Assembly (NCBI RefSeq): GCF_000739065.1 | Contig: NZ_CP009149.1 | Location: forward strand, 1,497,311-1,561,310 | DNA: 64,000 nucleotides | Direction of reading: 5' to 3' | DNA from: Methanocaldococcus bathoardescens | Lineage (GTDB): Archaea; AGJL01; Methanococci; Methanococcales; Methanocaldococcaceae | Part shown: positions 19,224 through 28,216 of the stretch, in pieces | How positions within the stretch are numbered: position 1 is the stretch's first letter | Layout: every line of letters begins with the position of its first letter | Program-made: the position numbers and the translations under genes | Notes under the pieces: generated by a model | The model's input: only the letters and a program-made list of their open reading frames with translations | The model's database searches: none | Told to the model about the DNA's origin: nothing

Positions 19224-21581
19224 ATGATAGCAAACGTGGATTTGCATATACACTCAAGATTTTCTGGTGGGACTTCTAAGGATATGAATGTAGAGAATAT
19301 TTTAAAGTATGGAAAATTAAAGGGATTAAATATCATTGGGACTGGCGATTGCACACATCCAGATTATTTGGAAGAGATAAAGCAATATAAAGATAGAGAG
19401 TTAGTTTTAACTACAGAGATTGAAGATAAGAATAGAGTCCATCATCTTATTTTATTACCTTCAATAAGTAAGGTTGAAGAGTTAAGAGAGGTTTTAAAAA
19501 AATATTCTAAGGATATTGATAAAGAAGGAAGGCCGAGAGTATCTATTGGTGGGGCTGAGCTTTTAGAAATTGTTAGGGATGTAGATGGCTTGATAGGGCC
19601 TGCTCACTGCGTTCCCCCAGATACATTGCTAATATTAGAAAACGGATTTAAAAGAATAGCTGATGTAAAAGTAGGGGATAGGGTATTAACTCACGAGAAT
19701 AGATTTAAAAAAGTTGAAAAAGTTTATAAAAGAAGATACTTTGGAGATATAATAAAGATTAAAGTTAGATATTTCCCGGAAGAAATAATATTGACTCCAG
19801 AACATCCTGTCTATGTCATTAAAACAGAAAAAAGATGCGATGGCTCTAACGGAATTTGTAAATTTAACTGCTTAACTCAATATACAAATCCCTCATGTAA
19901 AAAAAGATATAGAAAATACAGAAGAGAATGGATTATGGCTAAGGATTTGAAAATAGGAGATGTAATTGTCTATCCAATACCTAAAAAAGTGAGAGATATT
20001 AAATTTTTATCATTAGATAGATATTTCAGCAACATTAAGCAAAAATCTTGGAGAAATAGAATTCCAGAAAAAATTGAAGTTTCTGAAGAGTTTTGTAGAT
20101 TGGTAGGATATTTCTTATCTGAAGGTTATTGCTTTAGGGATGGAATCGGATTTGCATTATCTAAAGACGAAAAAGAAATTATTGATGATATAAAATATTT
20201 AATGAAAAAAATATTCAACTTAGAACCAAAAATAAGAGATGATGAAAGAAGTAATGGCATTGAGTTAAAATATTACTCAAGAGTTTTAAAAAACTTCTTT
20301 AGAGATTTGTTTTACTGTGGAGATGAAAAAAGAGCATGGAACAAAGCACTACCAAATGAGTTTTTGTATCTCCCTAAAAATAAACAACTCCAAATATTTA
20401 TTGGATGGTGGAGAGGGGATAAAGGAGTAACAACATCAGAAATTTTAATGAATCAACTAAGATTGATTTCTTTAAGATTGGGATTTATAATAACATTTAG
20501 CAAGCATATCCCAAAAAATCCAAAGATTGGAGATAGAAAAGTAATAAAATACCATACAAGATGGCAGGGAAGAATATCAACATTGGATGAAAATATTGTT
20601 AGCATATTGGAAAATGAGGACATAAAACTTCCAAGAAAAGATGTTAGATATGGATGGATTAGAGGAGATTATCTTTATACTCCAATTATAAAGATAGAAA
20701 AAGAGTTTTATAACGGCTATGTTTATAACCTAGAGGTTGAAGATGACTCAAGCTACGTTACTGTCTCTGGAACTTTACATAACTGCTTTACCCCATGGAC
20801 TTCCCTCTACAAGTCATTTGATTCAATATACGACTGCTATAACAAAAAACCTGACTTTGTAGAGCTTGGTTTATCGGCAGATACAGACATGGCAGACATG
20901 ATTCCAGAGTTGAGAGATTTGCCATTTTTATCAAATTCAGATGCCCATTCTTATCATCCTCATAGATTAGGAAGGGAATTTAACCAGATAGAGGTTGATT
21001 ATATTGGGGGAATTGAAGATAACTTTGAAGAGATTAAAAAGGCAATAAAACATAATAAAATAGTGGCTAATTATGGATTAGACCCAAAATTGGGGAAATA
21101 TCATTTAACCGCCTGTTCTAAATGCCATACAAGGTTTAAGTTGGAAGATGCTAAGAAATATAATTGGAAATGCCCAAAATGTAAGGGAAGTATAAAGAAG
21201 GGGGTTTTGAGTAGAGTTGAAGAGCTGAGTGATGGGAAGATAGAGCATCCAAAATTTAGACCGCCGTATTATAGAATAATCCCATTAGCTGAGATGATTA
21301 GCTTAACTATAGGCAAAGGGATATTTACAAAGGCTGTTCAAAGCTTATGGGAAGAGTTTATTAAAAAATATGGGAATGAAATTGAGGTTTTAATAAACGC
21401 AGATATTCAGGAATTAGCTAAGATTCATCCAAAAGTGGCAGAGACAATTAATCTGTTTAGAGAGGGGAAGATATATATTTATCCAGGTGGTGGTGGAGAG
21501 TATGGAAAGATTTCATTTAAACCTCAAAAGATTAATTGGTATAGAGAAGAGATAACTTTAGATAGGTGGTTAAAGCAATAA
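19224..21581 (+). CDS. PHP-domain phosphoesterase interrupted by an intein
   Basis: The spliced host protein is a PHP-type hydrolase (TIGR00375-like): VDLHIHSRFSGG and GTGDCTHPDY supply metal-ligand histidines and aspartates at the N-terminus, and LPFLSNSDAHSYHPHRLG follows the intein. A zinc ribbon (CSKCHTRF...CPKCKG) and a helical C-terminal region near FTKAVQSLWEEF complete it. Residues 129-520 are an intein inserted in the GPAH/CFTPW active-site block, so the extein is about 393 residues and should work only after splicing. The precise substrate is unknown. M. jannaschii MJ0043 has an intein in this gene, which supports the call. Confidence 0.9.
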   Translation: MIANVDLHIHSRFSGGTSKDMNVENILKYGKLKGLNIIGTGDCTHPDYLEEIKQYKDRELVLTTEIEDKNRVHHLILLPSISKVEELREVLKKYSKDIDKEGRPRVSIGGAELLEIVRDVDGLIGPAHCVPPDTLLILENGFKRIADVKVGDRVLTHENRFKKVEKVYKRRYFGDIIKIKVRYFPEEIILTPEHPVYVIKTEKRCDGSNGICKFNCLTQYTNPSCKKRYRKYRREWIMAKDLKIGDVIVYPIPKKVRDIKFLSLDRYFSNIKQKSWRNRIPEKIEVSEEFCRLVGYFLSEGYCFRDGIGFALSKDEKEIIDDIKYLMKKIFNLEPKIRDDERSNGIELKYYSRVLKNFFRDLFYCGDEKRAWNKALPNEFLYLPKNKQLQIFIGWWRGDKGVTTSEILMNQLRLISLRLGFIITFSKHIPKNPKIGDRKVIKYHTRWQGRISTLDENIVSILENEDIKLPRKDVRYGWIRGDYLYTPIIKIEKEFYNGYVYNLEVEDDSSYVTVSGTLHNCFTPWTSLYKSFDSIYDCYNKKPDFVELGLSADTDMADMIPELRDLPFLSNSDAHSYHPHRLGREFNQIEVDYIGGIEDNFEEIKKAIKHNKIVANYGLDPKLGKYHLTACSKCHTRFKLEDAKKYNWKCPKCKGSIKKGVLSRVEELSDGKIEHPKFRPPYYRIIPLAEMISLTIGKGIFTKAVQSLWEEFIKKYGNEIEVLINADIQELAKIHPKVAETINLFREGKIYIYPGGGGEYGKISFKPQKINWYREEITLDRWLKQ
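19608..20783 (+). mobile_element. Intein with LAGLIDADG homing endonuclease (in PHP gene)
   Basis: A 392-codon in-frame intein begins at Cys129 (CVPPDTLLILENG) and ends with the splice junction SGTLHN, followed by Cys521 of the extein (CFTPW). Splice blocks are visible: ILTPEHPVYVI with the TxxH-type block B, and YVYNLEVEDDSSYVTV as block F. In the middle LVGYFLSEGY and FIGWWRGDKG are the two LAGLIDADG helices with acidic residues present, so the endonuclease may still be active. Removal restores a continuous PHP motif. Confidence 0.95.
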
Positions 21582-21586
21582 ATTAA

Positions 21587-22369
21587 TTATTTTGAGAAAT
21601 CAATTTCTGTTCCTTCTACTTTTCCTAATAAAGCTTTATAAACATTTCTTACTTTATTTCCGTTAAATACAAAACTCCTACACTTATTTTTTCTAATCAT
21701 CTCTATCTTATATCTCATTCCACCAGTAACGTCTATACTGTTAGAGCCACTTAAATAACTTAATATTTCATCGATATTCTTTTCATCTATCCTTTTTACA
21801 GGTTTATTATCAATTAAAACACCATCAACATCTGTAGCGTAAAGTATTAAATCAGCTTTTAATTCATTAGCCAAATATGGAACTATATCATCTCCAGAAA
21901 TTATTTTATAGCCAATATTGTTATCAACTACTATATCACCATGAATAACTGGAATTAAACCTCTCTTAAGCATCTCTTTTATAGCAGAGGTGTCAAAAAT
22001 TAACTTATCTCCAAAAACAACAAACGAAGATGGTTGTATAGAGACAGCTGGGATATCATAGCTTTGTAAAGTATCTATAACTATGTTGTTAAATCTTCTC
22101 ATTGCTTTCTGTATATCCCAAAATCCTTTCTCCATATTTATAAATACTTTTTTATCGTTTTCAATTTTTAAGTATTTTTTAGCAACAGGATGTCCAAAAG
22201 AGCCTCCTCCATGCACAAGTATTAATTTTATTTCTTTATTTTGATTTTTATAATAATCTAAGGCGTTTTTTATTTCCATTGCTATTCTCTCTAAGTTATC
22301 CCATTTTACTGAAAAAGGCATATTTTTGTCTGATAAAATGCTACCTCCTAATTTTAAAATAGTTAGCAT
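21587..22369 (-). CDS. ipk: Isopentenyl phosphate kinase
   Basis: The 260-residue amino acid kinase-fold enzyme phosphorylates isopentenyl phosphate to isopentenyl diphosphate in the archaeal mevalonate pathway for membrane lipids. LKLGGSILSDK and LVHGGGSFGH are the nucleotide- and substrate-binding loops; the histidine after GSFG is the IPK-specific residue. GDIVVD, SGDDIVPYLA and DVTGGMRYKIE follow in the correct order. AGGTGA precedes the ATG. It is convergent with the PHP gene, 5 bp apart. Confidence 0.92.
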   Translation of the reverse strand: MLTILKLGGSILSDKNMPFSVKWDNLERIAMEIKNALDYYKNQNKEIKLILVHGGGSFGHPVAKKYLKIENDKKVFINMEKGFWDIQKAMRRFNNIVIDTLQSYDIPAVSIQPSSFVVFGDKLIFDTSAIKEMLKRGLIPVIHGDIVVDNNIGYKIISGDDIVPYLANELKADLILYATDVDGVLIDNKPVKRIDEKNIDEILSYLSGSNSIDVTGGMRYKIEMIRKNKCRSFVFNGNKVRNVYKALLGKVEGTEIDFSK

Positions 22370-22439
22370 AGTTTCACCTTATCTTTTATGGTCAAAAAAT
22401 TCAATAATTATTTAATAAGAATATTATAATGTAAAAAAA

Positions 22440-23225
22440 TTACATTTTTATCCCCTTAATTATGTATCTCAACCTATTTCCAGTTTTAATTTCATCAACT
22501 TCGATATCTAATCCAACATCCTTCATTTTTTCAATGATTAATTTTCTCCTCTCTTCTGGTTTTTTTGGCATCATTAAGGCAATAACTCCTTTTTTATTTA
22601 AAAAATTAATTCCCTCTTCAATTATTTTAAATGAAAATTCTTCTCCAAATTTTCCTCCACCAATTAATTCAACCTCCTTAGCTAAAGCTCCTCCAAACTT
22701 TCTCCCACTCGCAACAGAATTTTTTGAATAAAATGGAGGATATGAAATAATTAAATCAAATTTTTTATCTCTAATTTCTTTAATACCTTCAATGACTTTC
22801 CCTTTAGAATTTATAATTTTTATATCCAATTTATTTTTCTCTATGTTTCTTTTAGCAAAATCTATAAATTCTTCATCAACCTCAGTGGCATAAACTTCAG
22901 CATCATAAAATTTTTTTATTAATATAGAGATTATGGCAGAGTGTCCTGTCCCTATCTCCAAAACATTTGGTTTTTCTATGCCAAGTTTTTTTAACGTTTC
23001 AAAAGTTGATTTTATAAAAAGATATCTGTTTATTGGTGTAGGGATTAGTCCATTTTTATGGAATTCAATATCTAAACCAAACAAAACTTTCAAAACTGTT
23101 TTGTTATATTCCATTAATGCCTCTTTATCTTTAAAGTTAATCCTGAGCTTATCTCCTTTTTTATACACATATTTTTTTAGATTTTCATTGTATTTTATGG
23201 CATCTTCAATCTTTAGTCCAAACAT
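22440..23225 (-). CDS. METTL16/RlmF-like adenine-N6 RNA methyltransferase
   Basis: A 261-residue Rossmann methyltransferase. LEIGTGHSAIISILIKKF binds SAM, ATEVDEEFIDFAKRNIEKN is motif II and IISYPPFYS is an NPPF-type catalytic motif as in N6-adenine methyltransferases. The N-terminal FHKNGLIPTPINRYLFIKS recalls the LIPT-P region of METTL16/RlmF, pointing to an RNA substrate such as rRNA or U6-like RNA; this is inference. The only ribosome-binding-like sequence (GAGTGAC) is the arm of the hairpin element immediately upstream. Confidence 0.82.
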   Translation of the reverse strand: MFGLKIEDAIKYNENLKKYVYKKGDKLRINFKDKEALMEYNKTVLKVLFGLDIEFHKNGLIPTPINRYLFIKSTFETLKKLGIEKPNVLEIGTGHSAIISILIKKFYDAEVYATEVDEEFIDFAKRNIEKNKLDIKIINSKGKVIEGIKEIRDKKFDLIISYPPFYSKNSVASGRKFGGALAKEVELIGGGKFGEEFSFKIIEEGINFLNKKGVIALMMPKKPEERRKLIIEKMKDVGLDIEVDEIKTGNRLRYIIKGIKM

Positions 23226-23229
23226 ATAT

Positions 23230-23330
23230 AGTCACTCTCAAAATAAATAATTTTTTTGATGGCACATATATAAAAGCCCTATGGGGGCTTTTATAAGTTC
23301 CTTATTTGATAAAACACTTTGAGAGTGACT
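23230..23330. repeat. Double-hairpin dispersed element, copy D
   Basis: Perfect 13-base inverted repeats (AGTCACTCTCAAA at 23230-23242; complement at 23318-23330) enclose an inner hairpin AAAAGCCC-TATG-GGGGCTTTT at about 23271-23292, flanked in reverse complement by AATAAGGAAC. It fills the gap between two minus-strand genes, ending 5 bp before the start codon of the methyltransferase gene, whose weak ribosome binding site lies in one arm. Confidence 0.75.
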
Positions 23331-23334
23331 GTAT

Positions 23335-24618
23335 TTAAACCCTTATTTTTTCTCCTAATTTTGGAATTATTGCATCAAATCCGTGTTCTAAAGCCCAATT
23401 TCTTAAAATTGTTGCCTGAACTTCCTCTCCATGCTGTATAATTAATAGCTCTGGATTAACTTTTTTAATTATCTCATGTAGTTCATCCATTCCAGCATGA
23501 CATGAGAAGTTATACATACAAACTTCTAAGTTTGGCTTAACTTCATCTTTTCCAATAAATAACTTTCCTGTCTCAATTAAATGTCTCCCATTAGAATCTC
23601 TAACTTGATATCCGGTTAATAATAAAGCGTTTTTTGGATTGCGCATGAATAATTTTAAATAATATAGTATAGGCCCACCATCTAACATTCCAGCAGTTGT
23701 TACAACAATCCCTCCATTTTTTGATAAATTTTCAATTGCTCTAACTCTATCCTCTGATTTTTCAATCATTTTAACATTTTTTAAAGCTTTTTCTAATTGA
23801 TAAGATTCATTTAACATATCTTTATACTTTAACATTAACTTTGTAACTTCAACAGCCATTCCATCTAAGTAGATTGGCGCGTCTATCTTATAATCATTTA
23901 ATATTAATAATATTTCTTGAGCTCTATCTACAGCAAATACTGGAATTAAAGCAACCCCTCCCCTAAATAAAACCTCTTTTATTTTTTCTATAAAAGATAA
24001 CTCTACAGCTTTTCTATCCGGATGTATGCTATTTCCATAAGTTGATTCAATTATTAGAACATCAATATCATCTTTTGTATAGCTTAAATCAGCTCCTTTT
24101 GTTAATCTTGTGTCTCTAAGCTTTGTATCTCCAGTATATAAGATAGTTTTGTTATTATATTCTAATAAAATTGATGCACTTCCTGGAATATGCCCAGCAC
24201 TAAAGAGCTCATAGGAAAAATCTTTGTGGTATTTTTTATCGTTGTAATTTAGTGGGATTGTATGCCTCATAGCCTCTTTTACATCATGGTTGTTATAAGG
24301 TATTTCTCTATTTTCTGTTTCAGCAATTTTTACCATATCTTTTAGTAAAACTTTAATTAATCTTTTTGATAGCTCGGTTGTAGTTACAGGAACATCTATT
24401 TTTCTATGAAACAGTATTGGTAGAGCTCCTGAGTGGTCAAGATGGGCATGAGAAATAAAAACTTTATCAACGTCTCTTATTGATTCGTCTAATATAGGGT
24501 ATTCAATCTCTTTTCCAAGCTTAACCCCACAATCTAATAGTATTTTACTTTTGTCAGTTTTTATTTCTATACAGCTTCTTCCAACCTCTAACGCTGCCCC
24601 TCTAAAAATAATTTCCAT
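23335..24618 (-). CDS. Beta-CASP metallo-beta-lactamase ribonuclease
   Basis: The 427-residue protein is an archaeal beta-CASP RNase. Metallo-beta-lactamase motifs SHAHLDHSGALP, GHIPGSASI and YTGDTKL and the beta-CASP motifs EStYG, TAGMLDGGP and SCHAGMDEL plus QHGEE are present. It lacks the N-terminal KH domains of aCPSF1, so it belongs with the shorter aCPSF2/RNase J-like forms of about 420-450 residues; I do not decide between them. Likely role: mRNA decay or 3'/5' processing. GGTGAT precedes the ATG. Confidence 0.9.
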   Translation of the reverse strand: MEIIFRGAALEVGRSCIEIKTDKSKILLDCGVKLGKEIEYPILDESIRDVDKVFISHAHLDHSGALPILFHRKIDVPVTTTELSKRLIKVLLKDMVKIAETENREIPYNNHDVKEAMRHTIPLNYNDKKYHKDFSYELFSAGHIPGSASILLEYNNKTILYTGDTKLRDTRLTKGADLSYTKDDIDVLIIESTYGNSIHPDRKAVELSFIEKIKEVLFRGGVALIPVFAVDRAQEILLILNDYKIDAPIYLDGMAVEVTKLMLKYKDMLNESYQLEKALKNVKMIEKSEDRVRAIENLSKNGGIVVTTAGMLDGGPILYYLKLFMRNPKNALLLTGYQVRDSNGRHLIETGKLFIGKDEVKPNLEVCMYNFSCHAGMDELHEIIKKVNPELLIIQHGEEVQATILRNWALEHGFDAIIPKLGEKIRV

Positions 24619-24768
24619 ATTATCACCATTTTTACTAATTTTAATTTCTGTTATTTTTGCTATTAAATGTTTTTTATAAAAAATTTAATTTATATATTTA
24701 GGAATATTGATAAAATAGACATAAAAATAACTATAAACAAAGACCAGCTTAAAAATAGCTGATTTTAA

Positions 24769-25087
24769 ATTTCATCATTTGAGAGGTCTGATTTTAACCA
24801 ATTTGTAAGAAAAAAGTTCCAGCCCAGTAGTTTATGACATCGTTTCCATTCCGAATCGGTCTGATTTTAACAAGTAGAATTAATAAAGTCGCATATGACA
24901 AAAGCAGATAAAGAAGTTTCCATTCCGAATCGGTCTGATTTTAACCTCTTCCATTCAAGTCCCTCCTTTGAAAATGTATGCGCCTTATAAGTTTCCATTC
25001 CGAATCGGTCTGATTTTAACAAGCAAACTTAGAAGACCCCGATATTATAGAGTTGTTGTTTCCATTCCGAATCGGTCTGATTTTAAC
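24769..25087 (-). CRISPR. Short CRISPR array, no cas genes nearby
   Basis: Four identical 30-base repeats (plus strand starts GTTTCCATTCCG and ends GTCTGATTTTAAC) lie at 24842-24871, 24916-24945, 24991-25020 and 25058-25087. A degenerate fifth unit at 24769-24798 keeps only the TTTC and the last ~15 bases. Spacers are 43, 44, 45 and 37 nt. On the minus strand the repeat ends ATGGAAAC, like the type I-B 5' tag ATTGAAAC, and the degenerate repeat is at the left end, so the leader is on the right and transcription runs leftward. No cas gene is in the window. Confidence 0.95.
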
Positions 25088-25496
25088 AGGGCAATATTTT
25101 AGATATAAATTTAATTATTTCTCATAATATTTAAGCTTTTCTACATCATATTTGTCGAAGGGTAGGTTTCACCTTTTATTTATAAACCTTTGAAGTTTTA
25201 ATCTAAGGTTTATTTTCATCTTAACCATATATAAATTTTAAAGATTTTTAAAAACATCTTAATTATCAGGGAAATTTTGATTTGAAGGTAATTATCTAAA
25301 ATCTTTTAAAAATCTTAATAATTTAATAAATCCAAATATTCAAAATAATTAAAATAAGTCACCCTTAGAAATTTGTTAAGAACTCTTAAAATTGAAAAAT
25401 AAGCTCTTAAAAAGCTTTAAATTGAAAATAAAAAACTTTCCACGAGATAAATATCATTTAAATAGTTAAATAATTAAAAAAAGTAGATTGGAATTT
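25088..25496 (-). promoter_or_regulatory. CRISPR leader and 409-bp gene-free AT-rich stretch
   Basis: This AT-rich region separates the last perfect repeat from S27e and has no open frame of note. Its place next to the conserved repeat end, opposite the degenerate end, and its length fit a CRISPR leader; M. jannaschii has a conserved ~400-bp segment next to its arrays. Several short T and A tracts and repeated AATCTTTTAAA/TTTTTAAA motifs occur. Leader boundaries cannot be read exactly. Confidence 0.6.
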
Positions 25497-25685
25497 TTAA
25501 CCTAAAATTTCTAAAATCTTAGCTTTAACTTTTCCTTTTCCTCCTCTTGGCTCAACTAAAACTTTCCCACATGTTAAACATTTAACAACAGTAGCTGGGC
25601 TTCCAAACACAACTTGCTCGTTGTTGCATTCTGGACACTGGACTCTTAAGAATTTTGTTCTTGGTTGTGGGATTAACTCCATCAT
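25497..25685 (-). CDS. rps27e: 30S ribosomal protein eS27 (S27e)
   Basis: A 62-residue zinc-ribbon ribosomal protein with [20 protein letters not shown] and LTCGKVL, giving the two CxxC pairs, and the basic C-terminal [17 protein letters not shown]. Two adjacent ATG codons follow GGGGAG; the second (25682) has the better spacing, so the true start may be one codon later. L44e lies upstream on the same strand. Confidence 0.94.
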   Translation of the reverse strand: MMELIPQPRTKFLRVQCPECNNEQVVFGSPATVVKCLTCGKVLVEPRGGKGKVKAKILEILG

Positions 25686-25753
25686 CTCCCCTCTCTACAA
25701 TTTTGTTTGAGTGTTTAAAAAGAGTTTTATAAATATTTTAAAGTTTTTAGAAT

Positions 25754-26038
25754 TTATTTCTCAACAAACTCAAATCTTCCTGACCTGAAACAACCATTTG
25801 CTTTTGTGTGCATTTTTCCACAGACAGTACATTTAAATCTTAAATCAATTTTCTTAACAGGTTTTGACCTGTCTGGTAAAGGTCTTGGGAAACCTCCATA
25901 ACCAGCTGTTACTCTTCTGAACTGCCTCTGACCCCAGGTTAATTCACTTGGTTTTCCTTTTTTTGCCTTCTCTACAACATGAATAGTGTGTTTTTTACAG
26001 TATGGACAGTATCTTCTAACTTTTTTCGGCATTTTCAT
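25754..26038 (-). CDS. rpl44e: 50S ribosomal protein eL42 (L44e)
   Basis: A 94-residue zinc-binding ribosomal protein of the L44e family. [17 protein letters not shown] and [13 protein letters not shown] supply the two cysteine pairs; [20 protein letters not shown] is the conserved centre. The start MKMPKK at 26038 follows AGGTGA and overlaps the end of the GINS gene by 23 bases, pointing to one operon PCNA-GINS-L44e-S27e. Confidence 0.94.
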   Translation of the reverse strand: MKMPKKVRRYCPYCKKHTIHVVEKAKKGKPSELTWGQRQFRRVTAGYGGFPRPLPDRSKPVKKIDLRFKCTVCGKMHTKANGCFRSGRFEFVEK

Positions 26039-26528
26039 AACTTTCACCTATTCCTGAGATAATCCTGTGTTTTTTTAAAATATCTGATATTTTTTTATTT
26101 AAAGAGAGGACATCATTTTTGTTTAGGTTATATATAAAAGTGCCATCTGTGAATGGTGGAAAGTTTTTATCAACCTTTACAACATCAATATCATTTATTG
26201 TATATATAGGTTTTGGTATCTCAATCTCATTAAGTTGTGTAGATTCTACATTTTCCTCAATTTTCAATTCAACGACAACATTTTCAATAGCATATATAAT
26301 ATTTAACTCTTCTGGAAGTAAGTTTTCTCTCTCATTGTCTAAATACAGGGCTTTGTATATTCTTAACTTTCTAAGCTCTTTAAAATAATATTTAGCTCTT
26401 TCGAGTTCAATCTCATCTTTAATATTTTTTATATATTCCCTAATATCATCATAAAAATTATCAGGAAGTTTTAATAATTTATCTGACTTTATTTCTTCAA
26501 AAAAATAATTTTTTAAGGATTCATACAT
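26016..26528 (-). CDS. Replication GINS subunit (Gins51-like)
   Basis: The 170-residue protein has a helical N-terminal A domain and a small C-terminal beta B domain ([26 protein letters not shown]), the order of archaeal Gins51/Sld5-Psf1 type. It would join Gins23 in the CMG helicase with MCM and GAN. The neighbour is PCNA, the most frequent archaeal partner of Gins51, and L44e/S27e follow. Sequence similarity in this family is low, so the call rests on domain order and context. The ATG at 26528 has GTGAT upstream. Confidence 0.82.
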   Translation of the reverse strand: MYESLKNYFFEEIKSDKLLKLPDNFYDDIREYIKNIKDEIELERAKYYFKELRKLRIYKALYLDNERENLLPEELNIIYAIENVVVELKIEENVESTQLNEIEIPKPIYTINDIDVVKVDKNFPPFTDGTFIYNLNKNDVLSLNKKISDILKKHRIISGIGESYENAEKS

Positions 26529-26646
26529 AGTTATCACATATATCTTATCAATAATTAAGATGAATTAATAGCGAAGTCAATAAACACCTGTTGTCTCTAT
26601 AGGAGCTACAAAATGATTTTTAGACATAATTATTGTCTATAATAAA

Positions 26647-27390
26647 TTATCCTTCAATCCTTGGGGCTAACAAGAATGTTAAATTAACTCCTGCAAGACT
26701 ATATTCTAATTTCACAGGCATGTCATTTCCAAGATAAATTTTAATTATGTCCCCACTACTAACTCCCTTAACCATGTCCATTAAATAATCTAAATTGAAC
26801 GCACTCTTTGTCTCTTCTTTAACTTCTAAGCTAATAATTGCAGAGCTGTCTTTTTCAAACTCCGCGTTAAAATCATTTAAATCTCCTTTAGCATGGACAA
26901 CAAACTTATCCTCATCAGCCTTTAAAATTACATAATCGCTGAATAAATCAGCATCCTTTAAAGCTTCTTTGAATGCATCTCCCTTAATCATTATTACGTT
27001 TGGATATTCTATATCAGGAACTTTAACTGATGAAGCAGATAAATCTAATAAGGCCAAGCTGAACTTTCTCTTTCCAGTATTTTCAAAGATAATATTTAAT
27101 TTGTTCTTTTCTTCATCTAACTCTAAGATTAATTTATCTTTTGATTTTGCCCTATTCATGACTTTTTTGAATGCTTCTAAATCTATACCAATTTCATGAG
27201 AGTCAGCTTCATATTCTTCAAAAGCCAATCTTGGAATCTCTAAGCTAACTAATGCTACATGACTTGGGTCCATTGCACTTGCCTTAATCCCTTCCTCATC
27301 AACCTCAAAGCAAATCTCATCTAAAAGTGTTGAGACAGTATCAACAACTTTTTTAAACTCTTTTGCACTCTCCATAACTCCTCTGAACAT
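26647..27390 (-). CDS. pcn: DNA polymerase sliding clamp PCNA
   Basis: The 247-residue protein is PCNA, the homotrimeric sliding clamp. [39 protein letters not shown] in domain 1, the interdomain region after [13 protein letters not shown] and the C-terminal [18 protein letters not shown] are conserved. GGTGAT precedes the ATG. Only one PCNA is visible here. A near-palindrome at about 26616-26634 between the PCNA stop and the GINS gene might be a processing or termination signal. Confidence 0.96.
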   Translation of the reverse strand: MFRGVMESAKEFKKVVDTVSTLLDEICFEVDEEGIKASAMDPSHVALVSLEIPRLAFEEYEADSHEIGIDLEAFKKVMNRAKSKDKLILELDEEKNKLNIIFENTGKRKFSLALLDLSASSVKVPDIEYPNVIMIKGDAFKEALKDADLFSDYVILKADEDKFVVHAKGDLNDFNAEFEKDSSAIISLEVKEETKSAFNLDYLMDMVKGVSSGDIIKIYLGNDMPVKLEYSLAGVNLTFLLAPRIEG

Positions 27391-27430
27391 ACCATATCAC
27401 CAATTTAAAATACTGCTGAAAGTGAAGATG

Positions 27431-27530
27431 TAGTGTTTTTCAAAATTTAATGTAGAAATAGGCATATATAAACCCCTACGGGTTTATATATAATTCCTTA
27501 GTAAATTTTAATTACTTTTGAAAAACACTA
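27431..27530. repeat. Double-hairpin dispersed element, copy F
   Basis: Perfect 15-base terminal inverted repeats (TAGTGTTTTTCAAAA at 27431-27445; complement at 27516-27530) enclose an inner hairpin ATATAAACCC-CTAC-GGGTTTATAT. In reverse complement the inner hairpin is preceded by ACTAAGGAATT, the shared family motif. It lies between the divergent PCNA and chorismate mutase genes, about 40 bp from the PCNA start. Confidence 0.75.
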
Positions 27531-27639
27531 TAGTATCTATCCACAAGATATAAAAACATTTTTATATCTCTTTTATATTTTTAGGTATTGCCCAATTTTT
27601 GTTTTAACACCTTTTGTTGATACTAATATAAATAACAAA

Positions 27640-27662
27640 CTTTATATATATTTTAGTTCATT
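27640..27662 (+). promoter_or_regulatory. TATA box for the chorismate mutase operon
   Basis: CTTTATATATATTTT lies about 40 bp upstream of the chorismate mutase ATG, after a gene-free gap, at a distance typical for an archaeal promoter with a short leader. Inferred from sequence and position only. Confidence 0.5.
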
Positions 27663-27686
27663 TATAATAAGCATTCTGTGATTACA

Positions 27687-27983
27687 ATGAGAGAGAAACT
27701 TGAGGAAATTAGGAAGAAAATTGATGAGATTGATAATAAGATATTAAAGTTAATTGCTGAAAGAAATAGCTTAGCTAAAGATGTAGCTGAGATAAAAAAT
27801 CAGCTTGGCATCCCTATTAACGACCCAGATAGAGAAAAATATATATACGATAGGATAAGAAAACTTTGTAAAGAACATAACGTTGATGAAAATATTGGCA
27901 TTAAAATATTTCAAATACTTATAGAACACAATAAAGCCCTTCAAAGGAAATATCTTGAGGAAACACAAAATAAAAACAAATAA
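27687..27983 (+). CDS. Chorismate mutase, AroQ type
   Basis: A 98-residue, all-helical AroQ-class chorismate mutase converting chorismate to prephenate for phenylalanine and tyrosine. LEEIRKKIDEIDNKILKLIAERNSLAKDVAEIK holds the conserved arginine and lysine residues of the first helix, and DPDREKYIYDRI follows. It is monofunctional: no prephenate dehydrogenase or dehydratase domain is fused. GTGAT precedes the ATG at 27687. S17e and dapA follow on the same strand. Confidence 0.92.
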   Translation: MREKLEEIRKKIDEIDNKILKLIAERNSLAKDVAEIKNQLGIPINDPDREKYIYDRIRKLCKEHNVDENIGIKIFQILIEHNKALQRKYLEETQNKNK

Positions 27984-28017
27984 TTGATAAAAATAAAAAA
28001 TTTAAGCAGGTGAGATA

Positions 28018-28206
28018 ATGGGAAGGATTAGACAGGCATTAATCAAAAGAACAGCTATGGAATTAATTAAGAAATACAGAGATTTATTTACAACAGATTT
28101 TGAAACAAACAAAAGAGTTTTAGAGCAAGTAGCTCAAATCTCAACAAAAAGATTGAGAAACAGAATTGCTGGTTATATCACTCACAAAATGAGACAGCTA
28201 CAATAA
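28018..28206 (+). CDS. rps17e: 30S ribosomal protein eS17 (S17e)
   Basis: A 62-residue archaeal S17e: MGRIRQALIKRTAMELIKKY at the start and RLRNRIAGYITHKMRQL at the end are the conserved blocks. CAGGTGAGATA lies upstream of the ATG. Between chorismate mutase and dapA. Confidence 0.95.
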   Translation: MGRIRQALIKRTAMELIKKYRDLFTTDFETNKRVLEQVAQISTKRLRNRIAGYITHKMRQLQ

Positions 28207-28216
28207 AGGTGAAGCT

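Noticed and set aside
24619-25496. Search for cas genes near the CRISPR array
   Set aside because: No protein of a Cas family is encoded on either side; the neighbours are a beta-CASP RNase and ribosomal proteins.
26610-26640. Inverted repeat AGACA...TGTCT between PCNA and the GINS gene as an eighth double-hairpin element
   Set aside because: It lacks the 95-110 bp length, outer stem and shared interior motifs; only a single imperfect palindrome is visible.
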